Assembly: GCF_036320965.1 (NCBI RefSeq)
Contig: NC_092225.1
Location: forward strand, 39,146,407 to 39,210,406
Source of the DNA: Panulirus ornatus
Lineage: Eukaryota > Arthropoda > Malacostraca > Decapoda > Palinuridae
Direction: 5' to 3'
DNA length: 64,000 nt
Both the position numbers and the translations under genes were made by a program. The notes under the pieces are model-generated. The model was given only the letters and a program-made list of their open reading frames with translations. It had not been told where the DNA came from and made no database searches. Position 1 is the first letter of the stretch; each line of letters begins with the position of its first letter. This document shows positions 32,277-47,539 of this stretch, piece after piece.

Positions 32277-35200
32277 TTTTTTTTTTCCGCTGTTTCCCGC
32301 GTTTGAGAGGTAGCGCAAGGAAATAGACGAAAGAAATGGCCCAACCCACCCCCATACACATGTATATACATACGTCCACACACGCAAATATACATACCTA
32401 CACAGCTTTCCATGGTTTACCCCAGACGCTTCACATGCCCCGATTCAATCCACTGACAGCACGTCAACCCCGGTATGCCACATCACTCCAATTCACTCTA
32501 TTCCTTGCCCTCCTCTCACCCTCCTGCATGTTCAGGCCCCGATCACACAAAATCTTTTTCACTCCATCTTTCCACCTCCAATTTGGTCTCCCTCTTCTCC
32601 TCGTTTCCTCCACCTCCGACACATATATCTTCTAGGTCAATCTTTCCTCACTCATTCTCTCCATGTGCCCAAACCATTTCAAAACACCCTCTTCTGCTCT
32701 CTCAACGACGCTCTTTTGATTTCCACACATCTCTCTTACCCTTACGTTACTTACTCGATCAAACCACCTCACACCACACATTGTCCTCAAACATCTCATT
32801 TCCAGCACATCCATCCTCCTTCGCACAACTCTATCCATAGCCCAAACCTCGCAACCATACAACATTGTTGGAACCACTATTCCTTCAAACATACCCATTT
32901 TTGCTTTCCGAGATAATGTTCTCGACTTCCACACATTCTTCAAGGCTCCCAGAATTTTCGCCCCCTCCCCCACCCTATGATCCACTTCCGCTTCCATGGT
33001 TCCATCCGCTGCCAGATCCACTCCCAGATATCTAAAACACTTCAATTCCTCCAGTTTTTCTCCATTCAAACTCACCTCCCAATTGACTTGACCCTCAACC
33101 CTACTGTACCAAATAACCTTGATCTTATTCACATTTACTCTTAACTTTCTTCTTTCACACACTTTACCAAATTCAGTCACCAGCTTCTGCAGTTTCTCAC
33201 ATGAATCAGCCACCAGCGCTGTATCATCAGCAAACAACAACTGACTCACTTCCAAACTCTCTCATCCCCAACAGACTTCATACTTACCCCTCTTTCCAAA
33301 ACTCTTGCATTCACCTCCATAACAACCCCATCCATAAACAAATTAAACAACCATGGAGACATCACAAACCCCTGCCGCAAACCTACATTCACTGAGAACC
33401 AATCACTTTCCTCTCTTCCTACGCGTGCACATGCCTTACATCCTCGATAAAAACTTTTCACTGCTTCTAACAACTTGCCTCCCACACCATATATTCTTAA
33501 TACCTTCCACAGACCATCTCTATCAACTCTATCATATGCCTTCTCCAGATCCATAAATGCTACATACAAATCCATTTGCTTTTCTAAATATTTCTCACAT
33601 ACATTCTTCAAAGCAAATACCTGATCCACACATCCTATACCACTTCTGAAACCACACTGCTCTTCCCCAATCTAATGCTCTGTACACGCCTTCACCCTCT
33701 CAATCAATACCCTCCCATATAATTTACCAGGAATACTCAACAAACTTATACCTCTGTAATTTGAGCACTCACTCTTATCCCCTTTGCCTTTGTACAATGG
33801 CACTATGCACGCATTCCGCCAATCCTCAGGCACCTCACCGTGAGTCATACATACATTAAATAACCTTACCAACCAGTCAACAACACAGTCACCCCCTTTT
33901 TTAATAAATTCCACTGCAATATCATCCAAACCTGCTGCCTTGCCGGCTTTCATCTTCCGCAAAGCTTTTACTACCTCTTCTCTGTTTACCAAATCATTTT
34001 CCCTATCCCTCTAACTTTGCACACCACCTTGACCAAAACACCCTATACCTGCCACTCTATCATCAAACACATTCAACAAACCTTCAAAATACTCACTCCA
34101 TCTCCTTCTCACATCACCATTACTTGTTATCACCTCCCCATTTGCGCCCTTCACTGAAGTTCCCATTTGTTCCCTTGTCTTACGCACTCTATTTACCTCC
34201 TTCCAGAACATCTTTTTATTCTCCCTAAAATTTAATGATACTCTCTCACCCCAACTCTCATTTGCCCTCTTTTTCACCTCTTGCATCTTTCTCTTGACCT
34301 CCTGCCTCTTTCTTTTATACGTCTCCCACTCAACTGCATTTTTTCCCTGCAAAAATCGTCCAAATGCCTCTCTCTTCTCTTTCATTAATACTCTTACTTC
34401 TTCATCCCACCACTCACTACCCTTTCTAATCAACCTACCTCCCACTCTTCTCATGCCACAAGCATCTTTTGCGCAATCCATCACTGATTCCCTAAATACA
34501 TCACATTCCTCCCCCACTCCCCTTACCTCCATTGTTCTCACCTTTTTCCATTCTGTACTCAGTCTCTCCTGGTACTTCCTCACACAAGTCTCCTTCCCAG
34601 GCTCACTTACTCTCACCACCCTCTTCACCCCAACATTCACTCTTTTTTTCTGAAAACCCATACAAATCTTCACCTTAGCCTCCACAAGATAATGATCAGA
34701 CATCCCTCCAGTTGCACTTCTCAGCACATTAACATCCAAAAGTCTCTCTTTCGCGCGCCTGTCAATTAACACGTAATCCAATAACGCTCTCTGGCCATTT
34801 CTCCTACTTACATAAGTATACTTATGTATATCTCGCTTTTTAAACCAGGTATTCCCAATCATCAGTCCTTTTTCAGCACATAAATCTACAAGCTCTTCAC
34901 CATTTCCATTTACAACACTGAACACCCCATGTATACCAATTATTCCCTCAACTGCCACATTACTCACCTTTGCATTCAAATAACCCATCACTATAACCCG
35001 GTCTCGTGCATCAAAACCACTAACACACTCATTCAGCTGCTCCTAAAACACTTGCCTCTCATGATCTTTCTTCTCATGCCCAGTTGCATATGCACCAATA
35101 ATCACCCATCTCTCTCCATCAACTTTCAGTTTTACCCATATTAATCGAGAATTTACTTTCTTACATTCTATCACGTACTCCCACAACTCCTGTTTCAGGA

Positions 35201-35590
35201 GTACTGCTACTCCTTCCCTTGCTCTTGTCCTCTCACTAACCCCTGACTTTACTCCCAAGACATTCCCAAACCACTCTTCCCCTTTACCCTTGAGCTTCGT
35301 TTCACTCAGAGCCAAAACATCCAGGTTCCTTTCCTCAAACATACTACCTATCTCTCCTTTTTTCACATCTTGGTTACATCCACACACATTTAGGCACCCC
35401 AATCTGAGCCTTCGGAGAGTATGAGCACTCCCCGCGTGACTCCTTCTTCTGTTTCCCATTTTAGAAAGTTAAAAAAAAATACAAGGAGGGGAGGATTTCT
35501 GGCCCCCCGCTCCCGTCCCCTCTAGTCGCATTCTACGACACGCGAGGAATGCGTGGGAAGTATTCTTTCACCCCTATCCCCAGGGATAAT
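32277..35590 (-). mobile_element. Family A RTE-like LINE, full length, short 3' UTR, few lesions
   Basis: Best complete copy. The 5' UTR is at 35460-35590 and the start codon at 35459 (MGNRRRSHAGSAH). Endonuclease: LGCLNVCGCNQ, LDVLALSETKLKG, YLNAKVSN (consensus GDLNAKVSN), [94 protein letters not shown]. Lesions: TGG-to-TAG near 35043, a stop near 34011, CAG-to-TAG near 33672, a one-base frameshift near 33250 and AAG-to-TAG near 32632. The protein, if whole, would be about 1000 residues and would nick DNA and reverse transcribe its own RNA at the target. Confidence 0.93.
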
Positions 35591-36186
<596 letters not shown>

Positions 36187-39100
36187 TCATCACTGTGGAT
36201 AGGGGACAAAGAATACTTCACACGCATTCCTCACGTGTCGTATAAGACGACTAAAGGGGACGGGACGGGGGGCCTGAAACCCTCCTTTCCATGTATTTCA
36301 CCTTTCTAACAGGGGAAACAGAAGGAGTCACGCGGGGAGTGCTCATCTTCCTCGAAGGCTCAGATTGGGAGATTGGGGTGTCTAAACGTGTGTGGATGTA
36401 ACCAAGATGAGAAAAAAGGGAGATAGGTAGTATGTTTAAACGAAGCTCAAGGGTAAAGGGGAAAGAGTGGTTTGGGGATGTCTGGGGAGTAGAGTCAGGG
36501 GTTAGTGAGAGGACAAGAGCAAGGGAAGGAGTAGCACTACTTCTGAAACAGGAGTTGTAGGAGTATGTGATACAGTGTAAGAAAGTAAATTCTAGATTGA
36601 TGTCGGTAAAACTGAAAGTTGATGGAGAGAGATGGGTGATTATTGGTGCATAAGCCCCTGGGCATGAAAGAAAGATCATGAGAGGCAAGTGTTTTGGGAG
36701 CAGCTGAATGAGTGTGTTAGTGGTTTTGATGCACAAGACCGGGTTATAGTGATGAGTGATTTGAATGCAAAGGTGAGTAATGTGGCAGTTTAGGGAATCA
36801 TTGGTATACAAGGGGTGTTCAGTGTTGTAAATGGAAATGGTGAAGAGCTTGTAGATTTATGTGATGAAAAGGACTGATGATTGGGAACACCTGGTTTGAA
36901 AAGCGAGATATACAAAAGTATACGTACGTAAGAAGAAGAGATGGCCAGAGTGCGTTATTTGATTGCGTGTTAATTGATAGGAATAGCAAAATAGAGACTT
37001 TTGGATGATAATGTTCTGAGAGGTGCAACTGGAGGGATGTCTGATCATTATCTTGTGGAGGAGGTGAAGATTTGTAGGAGTTTTTAGGAAAGAAGAGAAA
37101 ATATTGGGGTGAAGAGAGTGGTGAAAGTAAGTTAGCTTGGGAAGGAAACCTCTGTGAAGAAGTAGCAGGAGAGACTGAGTACAGATGGGAAAAGGTGAGA
37201 ACAAAGGAGGTAAGGGGAGTGGGGTTGGAATGGGCGGTATTTAGGGAAGCGGTGATGGCTTGCGCAAAAGATGCTTGTGACATGAAAAGTGTGGGAGGTG
37301 GGCAGATTAGAAAGGGTAGTGAGTGGTGGGATGAAGAAGTCAGATTATTAGTGAAAAAGAAGAGAGAGGCATTTCGACGACTTTTGCAGAGAAAAAATGC
37401 AAATGAGTGGGAGATGCGCAAAAGAAAGAGACAGGAGGTTGAGAGAAATGTGCAAGAGGTGAAAAAGAGGGCAAATGAGAGTTGAGGTGAGAGAGTATCA
37501 TTAAATTTTAGGGAGAAAAGAAAAATGTTTTGAAGGAGGTAAATAAAGTGCGTAAGACAAGGGAGAAAGTGGGAACTTCAGTGAAGGAGGCTAATGGGGA
37601 GATGATAACAAGTAGTGGTGATGTGAGCGGGAGATGAAGTGAATATTTTGAAGGTTTGTTGAATGTGTTTGATGATAGAGTGTCAGATATAGGGTGTTTT
37701 GATCGAGGTGGTGTGCAAAATGAGAGGGTTAGAGAAAATTATTTGGTAAACAGAGAAAGGTAGTAAAAGCTTTGCGGAAGATGAAATCCGACAAGGCAGC
37801 AGGTTTGGATGGTATTGCATTGAAATTTATTAAAAAGGGGGTGACTTTATTGTTGACTGGTTGGTAAGGTTATTTAATGTATGTATGATTCATGGTCAGG
37901 TGCCTGAGGATTGGCGGAATGCTTGCATTGCGCCATTGTCCAAAGGCAAAGTTGATAAGAGTGAGTGCTCAAATAAGAGAGGCATAAGTTTATTGAGTAT
38001 TCCTGGTAAATTATATGGGAGGGATTGATTGAGAGGGTGAAGGCATGTACAGAGCATCAGATTGGGGGAAGAGCAGTGTGTTTTCAGAAGTGGTAGATGA
38101 TGTGTGGATCAGGTGTTTGCTTTGAAGAATGTATGTGAGAAATACTTAGAAAAGGCAAATGGAATTGTATGAAGCATTTATGCATCTGGAGATGGCATAT
38201 GATAGAGTTGATAGAGATGCTTTGTGAAAGGTATTAAGAATATATGGTGTAGGAGGCAAGTTGTTAGAAGCAGTGAAAAGTTTTTATCGAGGATGTAAGG
38301 CATGTGTACGTGTAGGAAGAGAGGAAAGTGATTGGTTCTCAGTGAATGTAGGTTTACGACAGGGGTGTGTGATGTCCCGATGGATGTTTAATTTGTTATT
38401 GGATGGGGTTGTTAAGGAGGTGAATGCAAGAGTTTTGGAGAGAGGGGCAAGTATGCAGTCTGTTGTGGATGAGAGAGCTTGGGAAGTGAGTCAGTTATTG
38501 TTCACTGATGATACAGTGCTGGTGGCTTAATTCATGTGAGAAACTGCAGAAGCTGGTGACTGAGTTTGGTAAAGTGTGTGAGAGAAGAAAGTTAAGAGTA
38601 AATGTGAACAAGAGCAAGGTTATTAGGTACAGTAGGGCTTGAGGGTCAAGTGAATTCGGAGGTAAGTTTGAATGGAAAAAAACTGGAGGAAGTAAAGTGT
38701 TTTACATATCTGGGAGTGGATCTTGCAGCGGATGGAACCATGGAAGCGGAAGTGAATCATAGTGTGAGGGATTGGGCGAAAATTCTGGGAGCCTTGAAGA
38801 ATGTTTGGAAGTCGAGAACATTATCTCGGAAACAAAAATGGGTATGTTTGAAGGAATAGTGGTTCCAACAATTTTGTATGGTTGCGAGGCGTGGGCTATG
38901 GATAGAGTAGTGCGCAGGAGGATGGATGTGCTGGAAATGAGATGTTTGAGGATAATATGTGGTGTGAAGTGGTTTGATCGAGTAAGTAATGTAAGGGTAA
39001 ACGAGATGTGTGGAAATAAAAAGAGTGTGGTTGAGAGAGCAGAAGAGGGTGTTTTGAAATGGTTTGGTGAAATGGAGAGAATGAGTGAGGAAAGATTGAC

Positions 39101-39557
39101 CAAGAGGATATATATGTCGGAGGTGGAGGGAGCGAGGAGAAGTGGGAGACCAAATTGGAGGTGGAAAGATGGAGTGAAAAAGATTTTGAGTGATCGGGGC
39201 CTGAACATGGAGGAGGGTGAAATGCGTGCAAGGAATAGTGAATTGGAACGATGTGGTATAACAGGGGTCGACGTGCTGTCAATGGATTGATCCAGGGCAT
39301 ATATAAAGCGTCTGGGGTAAACCATGGAAAGTTCTGTGGGGCCTGGATGTGGAAAGGGAGCTGTGGTTTCGGTGCATTATTACATGACAGCTAGAGACTG
39401 AGTGTGAACGAATGGGACCTTTATTGTCTTTTCCTAGTGCTACCTCGCACACATGAGGGGGGAGGGGGTTGTTATTCCATGGTTGGCGAGGTGGCGATGG
39501 GAGTAAATAAAGGCTGACAGTATGAATTATGTACATGTGTATATATGTATATATGTC

Positions 39558-39598
<41 letters not shown>

Positions 39599-39743
39599 AC
39601 ATTGAGATGCATAGGTATGTTTATTTGCGTGTGTGGACGTGTATGTACATACATGTGTATGTGGGTGGGTTGTGCCATTCTTTCATGTTTCCTTGCGCTA
39701 CCTCGCTAACGCGGGAGACAGCGGCAAAGCAAAATAAATAGTA

Positions 39744-39748
<5 letters not shown>
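36187..39748 (+). mobile_element. Family A LINE, full length, long 3' UTR, heavily decayed
   Basis: Plus-strand copy from the 5' UTR (CACTGTGGATAGGGGACAAA) to the tail (GCGCTACCTCGCTAACGCGG near 39700). The start codon region reads CAGGGGAAACAGAAGG, so the usual ATG is lost. The endonuclease region is full of stops. Open blocks: 37195-37485, 38261-38530 (GLRQGCVMSRWMFNLLLDG, LLFTDDTVLVA: FADD changed to FTDD), 38650-38859 and 38772-39290 ([26 protein letters not shown]). It is the only full-length copy here with the long 3' UTR and so gives the ancestral layout. Confidence 0.92.

Positions 39749-39776
<28 letters not shown>
39749..39776. repeat. (TA)n linker between two LINE 3' ends
   Basis: About 28 bp TA run between convergent 3' tails. 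Confidence 0.92.
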
Positions 39777-40819
39777 CTTTTTTATTTTGCCTTGTCGCTG
39801 TCTCCCGCGTTAGCGAGGTAGCGCAAGGAAACAGACAAAAGAAATGGCCCATCCCACCCACATACACATGTATATATATACACGTCCGCACACGCAAAAT
39901 ATATATACCTATACATCTCAATGTATACATATATATACACATACAGACATAGACATATATACACATGTACATAATTCATACTGTCTGCCTTTATTTATTC
40001 CCATCGCCACCCCGCCACACATGTAATAACAACCCAATCCCCCTCATGTATGCGATTTAGCGCTAGGAAAAGACAACAAAGGCCACATTCGTTCACACTC
40101 AGTCTCTAGCTGTCATGTAATAATGCACCGAAACCACAGCTCCCTTTCCACATCCAGGCCCCACAGAACTTTCCATGGTTTACCCCAGACGCTTTATATA
40201 TGCCCTGGATCAATCCATTGACAGCATGTCGACCCCTGTATACCACATCGTTCCAATTCATTCAATCCTTGCACGCCTTTCACCCTCCTGCATGTTCAGG
40301 CCCCGATCACTCAAGATCTTTTTCACTCCTCCTTCTCCTTGTTCCATCCACTTCAGACATATGTATCCTCTTGGTCAATCTTTCCTCACTCATTCTCTCT
40401 ATATGACCAAACCATTTCAAAACATCCTCTTCTGCTCTCTCAACCACACTCTTTTTATTACCACACTTCTCTCTAACCTTATTATTGCTTACTCGATGAA
40501 ACCACCTCACGCCACATATTGTCCTCAAACATCTCACTTCCAGCATTCCACCCTCCCCTGAACAACTCTATTCATAGCCCACGGCTCGCATCCATATAAC
40601 ATTGTTGGAACCACTATTCCTTCAAATATACTCATTTTTGCTTTACGAGATAATGTTCTCGACTTCCCCACGTTTTTCAACGCTCCCAGAGCTTTCGCCC
40701 CCTTCCCCACCCTATGATTCACTTCCGCTTCCTTGGTTCCATCATCTACCAAATCCACTTCCAGATATCTAAAACACTTCACTTCCTCCAGTTTTTCTTC
40801 ATTCAAACCCACCTCACAG
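39777..40819 (-). mobile_element. Family A LINE, 5'-truncated, long 3' UTR
   Basis: Minus strand: tail at 39777-39830, long 3' UTR, then the decayed ORF end (40546-40307 and 40812-40534: KCFRYLEVDLVDDGTKEAEV). An internal deletion around 40327-40345 removes most of the GRPNWRW segment. It is truncated at NWEVSLNGEKL near 40819. Confidence 0.87.
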
Positions 40820-40860
40820 TTATCTATCTATCTATCTATCTATATATATATATATATATA
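40820..40860. repeat. (TATC)n and (TA)n linker
   Basis: About six ATCT units followed by TA dinucleotides. This is the only linker in the chain with a tetranucleotide component. Confidence 0.95.
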
Positions 40861-42273
<1,413 letters not shown>

Positions 42274-42615
42274 TATAAGATGGTATGAGCAATGGGATGT
42301 TTTCTATATATTTGAAAAGGCTTTATATAGTATCAGGGTAGACAAAAATGAGAAATCTTTATTCTCATGATCTAGAAAGGGAGAACAATAAAGAATAATG
42401 TATAATGAAATATGCTCTAATCAAACGCTTCGATGGTGATTCGTTTCTTGTGTGTGTGAGACTTGAGAGGTGGCTTGAGGTACGTATTCCTATGAATCAC
42501 ACGTTTGATAATGATGTTATACAAATGGATACAGGTTGAACTGGAAACTGTCGCTGTACAGCTGTGTTGTGGTACTTGTTTACAGTACTTTCAGACGAAG
42601 TGAGAACGATTTGTT

Positions 42616-42798
42616 GTGCCGCTTAGCAAGTTTCGTCAATACGAGAAGAGACTGATGAGGTTAGATGATGTAGGTAACGGTAATCTCTCCGAACCAAGTA
42701 AGAAGAGCAAGACCACAGCCCAGCAGCAGCAGGTAGAAGGCACCTTGGAGGTGACTAATTCCCAGGCTCACCTTCCGCTCACCAACCTGGAGGAATGA
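42616..42798 (+). CDS. Possible small exon or ORF, unknown
   Basis: A 60-codon open frame, starting at GTG and preceded by an in-frame stop, contains LMRLDDVGNGNLSEPSKKSK and a QQQQ run and ends in LPLTNLEE. Sequence before it (TTGTTTACAGTACTTTCAG) looks like a splice acceptor, but the TGA after it is in frame. No family is recognised. The surrounding 42271-42840 shows nothing else. It may be chance. Confidence 0.15.
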   Translation: MPLSKFRQYEKRLMRLDDVGNGNLSEPSKKSKTTAQQQQVEGTLEVTNSQAHLPLTNLEE

Positions 42799-42844
42799 AA
42801 AGGATAATGATTGAAAGAAAAATTATATAAGTATAATTGATTGT

Positions 42845-43450
42845 GGAAAAACACTATAACTGTTGGAAGTAAGGGAACCGACAAGCACTATAACTGTTGC
42901 AAGTTAGGTAACAAACAAGCACCATAAACGTTGGAAGTAAGGCCATCAGCAAGCGCTATAACTGTTGGAAGTTAGGCAACCGGGAAGCATTATGAATGGT
43001 AGAAGTAAGACGAACGAAAAACAATATAACTATTGGAAGTAAAGTAACCAACAAGCACTGTAACTGATGGATATAATGCAACCAAGAAGCATTATAACTG
43101 TTGGAAGTAAGGTAACCAACAAGCATTGTACCTGTTGGAAGTAGGGAAATCAATAAGCACTAAAATCATGGTAAGTAAGGCAGATTACAAGCACTGTGAA
43201 TATTGGAAGAAAGGTAACCGACAAGCAAGATAACTGTTGGAAGTGTAACATCTAACAAGGACTATAAGTTTTCGAAGTAAGGCAGCCAACAAGCACTATA
43301 ACCGTTAGAATAAGGCAAGCAACATGCACTATAACTATTTAGGTGAAGCGAATGAGAAGCACTATAACTTTGGGAATTAAGGCATCTAAGAAGTACTATA
43401 ACTGTTGGAAGTAAGTCAACCAACAAACACTATAACCGTTGAAAGTGGAG
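42845..43450 (+). repeat. Diverged 34-bp minisatellite
   Basis: About 18 tandem units close to AAGCACTATAACTGTTGGAA followed by GTAAGGCAACCAAC, each with several substitutions and small indels (for example units near 42887, 43088, 43410). Divergence between units indicates an old array. No coding frame runs through it. Confidence 0.9.
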
Positions 43451-44514
43451 CATGCGAAATATGTGTTATATTTCCTGGTTAAGCTCATATGATAGGTATC
43501 ATATTCTTATTGAAATACGGATAACGTCATTTTGACCTTTCTGTATGATACACCTTTTTATGAATTTGCCAAGGTAAAGCTGAAGATATGTACATGATAT
43601 TCACGAAAACACAAGAGGAATTTCTTTTGATTACATTTACGTATGTGTGTATTGCTCAACCCTCAATAATGAAGCCGACATACATATATACCTCAGATAA
43701 ATCGACGTAAAAAAATTCATCATCTTTATTCTTCCTTTCTGCTTTTGTTATTCTCGTATGAATAGAGATAATGTCTTCTGTCCAATAATCTATCAGTCCT
43801 CCTTCTATCAAGTGTTGCATCATCATACTGATACGATGACGGAATGGTGCTCCTCTCCTGGAAGTAGAAAATTTGACCAGTGACTAAAAGAAAACCGAAA
43901 GTATTTCGAAAACATTCAAGTGCGTTGTGCAAGGGAAAATTAAAGTCGAACTACAAACAATATATGTTCATAAACCGGAAAGTTCAAGTATAAATTTAAC
44001 TTCTTTTTTCTTAACCCATTGTTATTTCCATATATTTACTGATACACTATTGATGTGAACATACATATATATTTTTCACTAATATTCGTGATGTTTATTA
44101 TACTGGCCAGTTGTTTTCATGTAATGTTATGAAGGTATGAACATTTTTGCAGCAGCTTCATTCCACATCTAATGAATTCCATGATCTAAACACAAATATA
44201 CTTGGGTTTTGGAGATATTATCAATTACTCCTTTTAAAGTAAGCTTTCGACAGTAATTACACATTGATATCGTCAGTCACGAAAATGATCAAGCAGGTTG
44301 TTAATAAATTATCTATGGATAGGATATAGGCAATAGTCATACCGTACAGTTTACTGTGTTTTCTTTAGAAACAATCAAGTTCAATACGTGTTTTGTATAT
44401 ATTTCATCAGGTTTCTGAACAGTTCTCTCAACATGGAAAAATATGTAAATAGTAAGGTAAATAAGACACAAGCTTGATTTTCGTGAATATGAATTACTTT
44501 TCAAATCTATCCAG
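43451..44514. other. No gene or repeat recognised
   Basis: AT-rich complex sequence with no ORF of note. The short minus-strand ORF 43932-43726 shows no domain. Confidence 0.5.
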
Positions 44515-44640
44515 AGTTTCCCGCATTAACGAGATAGCGCCAGGAACAGTGGAAAACCGACGGCATATCCTCACGTCCACTGTCTAGCTGTCATGTCCAT
44601 GCCCCACTCCACCCCCTCCACCCCTCACAAGCTAGCAATA
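44515..44640 (-). repeat. Solitary tail-like repeat fragment
   Basis: TTTCCCGCATTAACGAGATA then GCGCCAGGAACAG resembles the reverse complement of the family A/N tail (GCGCTACCTCGCTAACGCGG). It is followed by CTAGCTGTCATGTCC, like a segment of the long 3' UTR (CTAGCTGTCATG). Probably a decayed relic or a related family. Confidence 0.55.
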
Positions 44641-44859
44641 CATCCCGGATCCCTTAGTTGCAATGATATTCAAACAGCGTATTCTACACACTAATATTTC
44701 ATCTTACAATTCATTAGAAATTATTAAGATATTTAGACAGTAATTTTCATGGAAATACTTTGACTCCCAATCACGTGTTATCCACCACACATATGATTAA
44801 TACCAGTCATTTGTTTTATAACCAGCCACTACCGTGTGTATGGCTGGAGGGACATCATA

Positions 44860-47010
44860 CGGTGGTAGTGGCATAGCGTTATACGGAGGTGGTGGTGGCA
44901 TAGTGTAATACGGAGGTGGTGGTGGCATAGTGTTATACGGAGGCAGTGGTGGCATAGTGTTATACGGAGGTGGTGGTGGCATAGTGTTATACGGAGGCAG
45001 TGGTGGCATAGTGTTATACGGAGGTGGTGGTGGCATAGTGTTATACGGAGGTGGTAGTGGCAAAGTATTATACGGAGGTGGTGGTGGCAGAATGTTATAT
45101 GGAGATGGTGGTGGCATAGTGTTATACGGAGGTGGTGATGGCAGAGTGTTATACGGAGGTGGTGGTGGCAGAATGTTATATGGAGATGGTGGTGGCAGAG
45201 TGTTATATGGAGGTGGTGGTGGCAGAGTGCTATACGGAGGTGGTGGTAGCAGAGTGTTATACGGAGGTGGTGGTGGCATAGTATTATACGGAGGTGGTGG
45301 TGGCAGAGTGTTATATGGAGGTTGTGGTGGCATAGCGTTATACGGAGGTGGTGGTGGCAAAGTGTTATACGGAGGTAGTGGTGGCATAGTGTTATACGGA
45401 AGTGGTGGCGGCAGAGTTCAATACGGAGGTGGTGGTGGCATAGTGTTATACGGAGGTGGTGGTGGCATAGTGTTATACGGAGGTGGTGGTGGCAGAGTGT
45501 AATACGGAGGTGGTGGTGGCATAGTGTTGTACGGAGGTGGGAGTGGCATAGTGTTATACGGAGGTGGTGGTGGCATAGTGTTATACGGAGGTGGTGGTGG
45601 CATAGTGTTATGCGGAGGTGGTGGTGGCAGAGTGTAATACGGAGGTGGTGGTGGCATAGTGTTGTACGGAGGTGGGAGTGGCATAGTGTTATACGGAGGT
45701 GGTGAAGGCATAATGTTATACGGAGGTGGTGGTGGCATAGTGTTATACGGAGGTGGTGAAGGCATAATGTTATACGGAGGTGGTGGTGGCATAGTGTTAT
45801 ACGGAGGTGGTGGTGGCAGAGTGTAATACGGAGGTGGTGGTGGCATAGTGTTGTACGGAGGTGGGAGTGGCATAGTGTTATACGGAGGGGGTGGTGACAT
45901 AGTGTTATACGGAGGTGGTGGTGACATAGTGTTATACGGAGGTGGTGGTCTCATAGTTATACGGAGATGGTGGCGGGAGAGTGTTACATGGAGGTGGTGG
46001 TAGCAGTGTTATACGAAGGTGGTAGTGGTAATTATACGGAGATGGTGGTGGCATAGTGTTAAACGGAGGTGATGGTGGCATAGTGTTGTACGGACATGGT
46101 GGTGGCACAGTGTTATACGGAGGTGGTGGTGGCATAGTGTTATACGGAGGTGGTGGTGGCATAGTGTTAAACGGAGGTGGTGGTGGCATAGTATTGTACG
46201 GAGGTCGTAGTGGCATAATGTTATACGGAGGTGGTGGTGGCTAAGTGTTATGCGGAGGTGGTGGTGGCAGAGTGCTATATGGAGGTGGTGATGGCAGCGT
46301 CTTATACGGAGGTGGTGGTGGCAGAGTCTTATACGGAGGTGGTGGTGGCATAGTATTATACGGAGGTGGTGGTGGCAGAGTGCTATATGGAGGTGGTGGT
46401 AGCATAGCGTTATACAGAGGTGGTGATGGCAGAGTGTTATACGGAGGTGGTGGTGGCATAGTGTTATACGGAGGTAGTGGTGGCAGAGTGCAATACGGAG
46501 GTGGTGGTGGCATAGTGTTATACGGAGGTGGTGGTGGCAGAGTGCAATACAGAGGTGGTGGTGGCATAGTGTTGTACGGAGATGGTGGTGGCATAGTATT
46601 TTGCGGAGGTGGTGGTGGGAGAGTGTTATATGTAGGTGAAGGTGTCAGAGTGTTATACGGAGGTGGTGGTGGCACAGTGTTATAAGGAGGTGGTGGTGTC
46701 AGAGTGTTATACGGAGGTGGTGGTGGCATAGTGCAATACGGAGGTGGTGGTGGCATAGTGTTATACGGAGGTGGTGGTGGCACAGTGTAATACGGAGGTG
46801 GTGGTGGCATAGTGCTGTACGGAGGTGGTGGTGTCAGAGTGTTATACGGAGGTGGTGGGGGCATAGTGTAATACGGAAGTGGTGGTGGCATAGTGCAATA
46901 CAGAGGTGGTGGTGGCATAGTGTTATACGGAGGTGGTGGTGGCATAGTGCAATACAGAGGTGGTGGTGGCATAGTGTTATACGGAGGTGGTGGTGGCACA
47001 GTGTAATACG
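44860..47010 (-). repeat. 27-bp minisatellite, readable as PPPPPYNTM repeats
   Basis: About 80 tandem units of GGAGGTGGTGGTGGC plus ATAGTGTTATAC (27 bp). The minus strand reads PPPPPYNTM with N/Y/C/S and M/L/V variants. The plus strand reads GGGGGIVLY, because 27 is divisible by three. On the minus strand the frame is open at 46999-46241, 46216-45932, 45954-45418 and 45387-44797. In-frame stops (TAG near 46240, TGA near 45417) and frameshifts near 45950 and 46010-46050 break it. The last part ends in a non-repetitive tail, YDVPPAIHTVVAGYKTNDWY. A proline-rich structural protein is possible; a non-coding minisatellite fits the stops better. Confidence 0.95.
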
Positions 47011-47401
47011 GAAGTTAGGTGGGCAGTGGGAGCAAAAGCTACAGCTGGTGTTTCCCTCCCACTCGCTCTTGCTCCACCACAACAGACCCTCTCAGCTGGC
47101 TTCATTGATTGGTTATCATTGTATAAATGTCTTTCCTTTCTTGACCTGATGTTTAGTTCTTACAGAATCCATCTTATACTTTTTCACCTGGTGATATAAT
47201 CAAGAGATGAGGGAAGACCTTCGCCAAACAGCCTGCTATATCAATCGACTTACCATTCACCAAATCCAGTGATTGTGATAACCCCTTCTGGGTGACTGTC
47301 AAGGAGGTGATGTGCCTTCTGAGGCCCTAATACATAATCCAACGCTGCTGCACAATCGGTTGGTTGGTAAAAGTAAAACATTTAAATGGATCCTTAATGT
47401 A
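47011..47401. other. No gene recognised
   Basis: Complex sequence between the 27-bp minisatellite and the first 114-bp direct repeat. Short ORFs only. Confidence 0.5.
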
Positions 47402-47515
47402 ATGAATCATGATCAGTAGACGATACATAACTAGGTAATCTATTACGTTATCACTCTGTTCATTTATTACATCAAAATGCTGTAGATCTAATCTTACTAA
47501 TAACCCTGTCAACGA
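47402..47515 (+). repeat. 114-bp direct repeat, copy 1
   Basis: It is 114 bp long and differs from 50354-50467 at three positions. It lies just upstream of the CR1-like ORF1 remnant. Confidence 0.95.
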
Positions 47516-47539
47516 TGTTTTGTTATACCATATAACATC

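Noticed and set aside
36187..39748. A host gene in the ORF-dense 36-40 kb region
   Set aside because: All ORFs there match the LINE protein or its antisense.
42845..43450. CRISPR-like look of regularly spaced repeats
   Set aside because: Units are directly adjacent and diverged, with no distinct spacers; the context is eukaryotic. It is a minisatellite.
44930..45502. Glycine-rich ORF (GGGGGIVLYG repeats) on the plus strand
   Set aside because: It is the other strand of the 27-bp minisatellite; any repeat unit divisible by three without a stop gives such an ORF.
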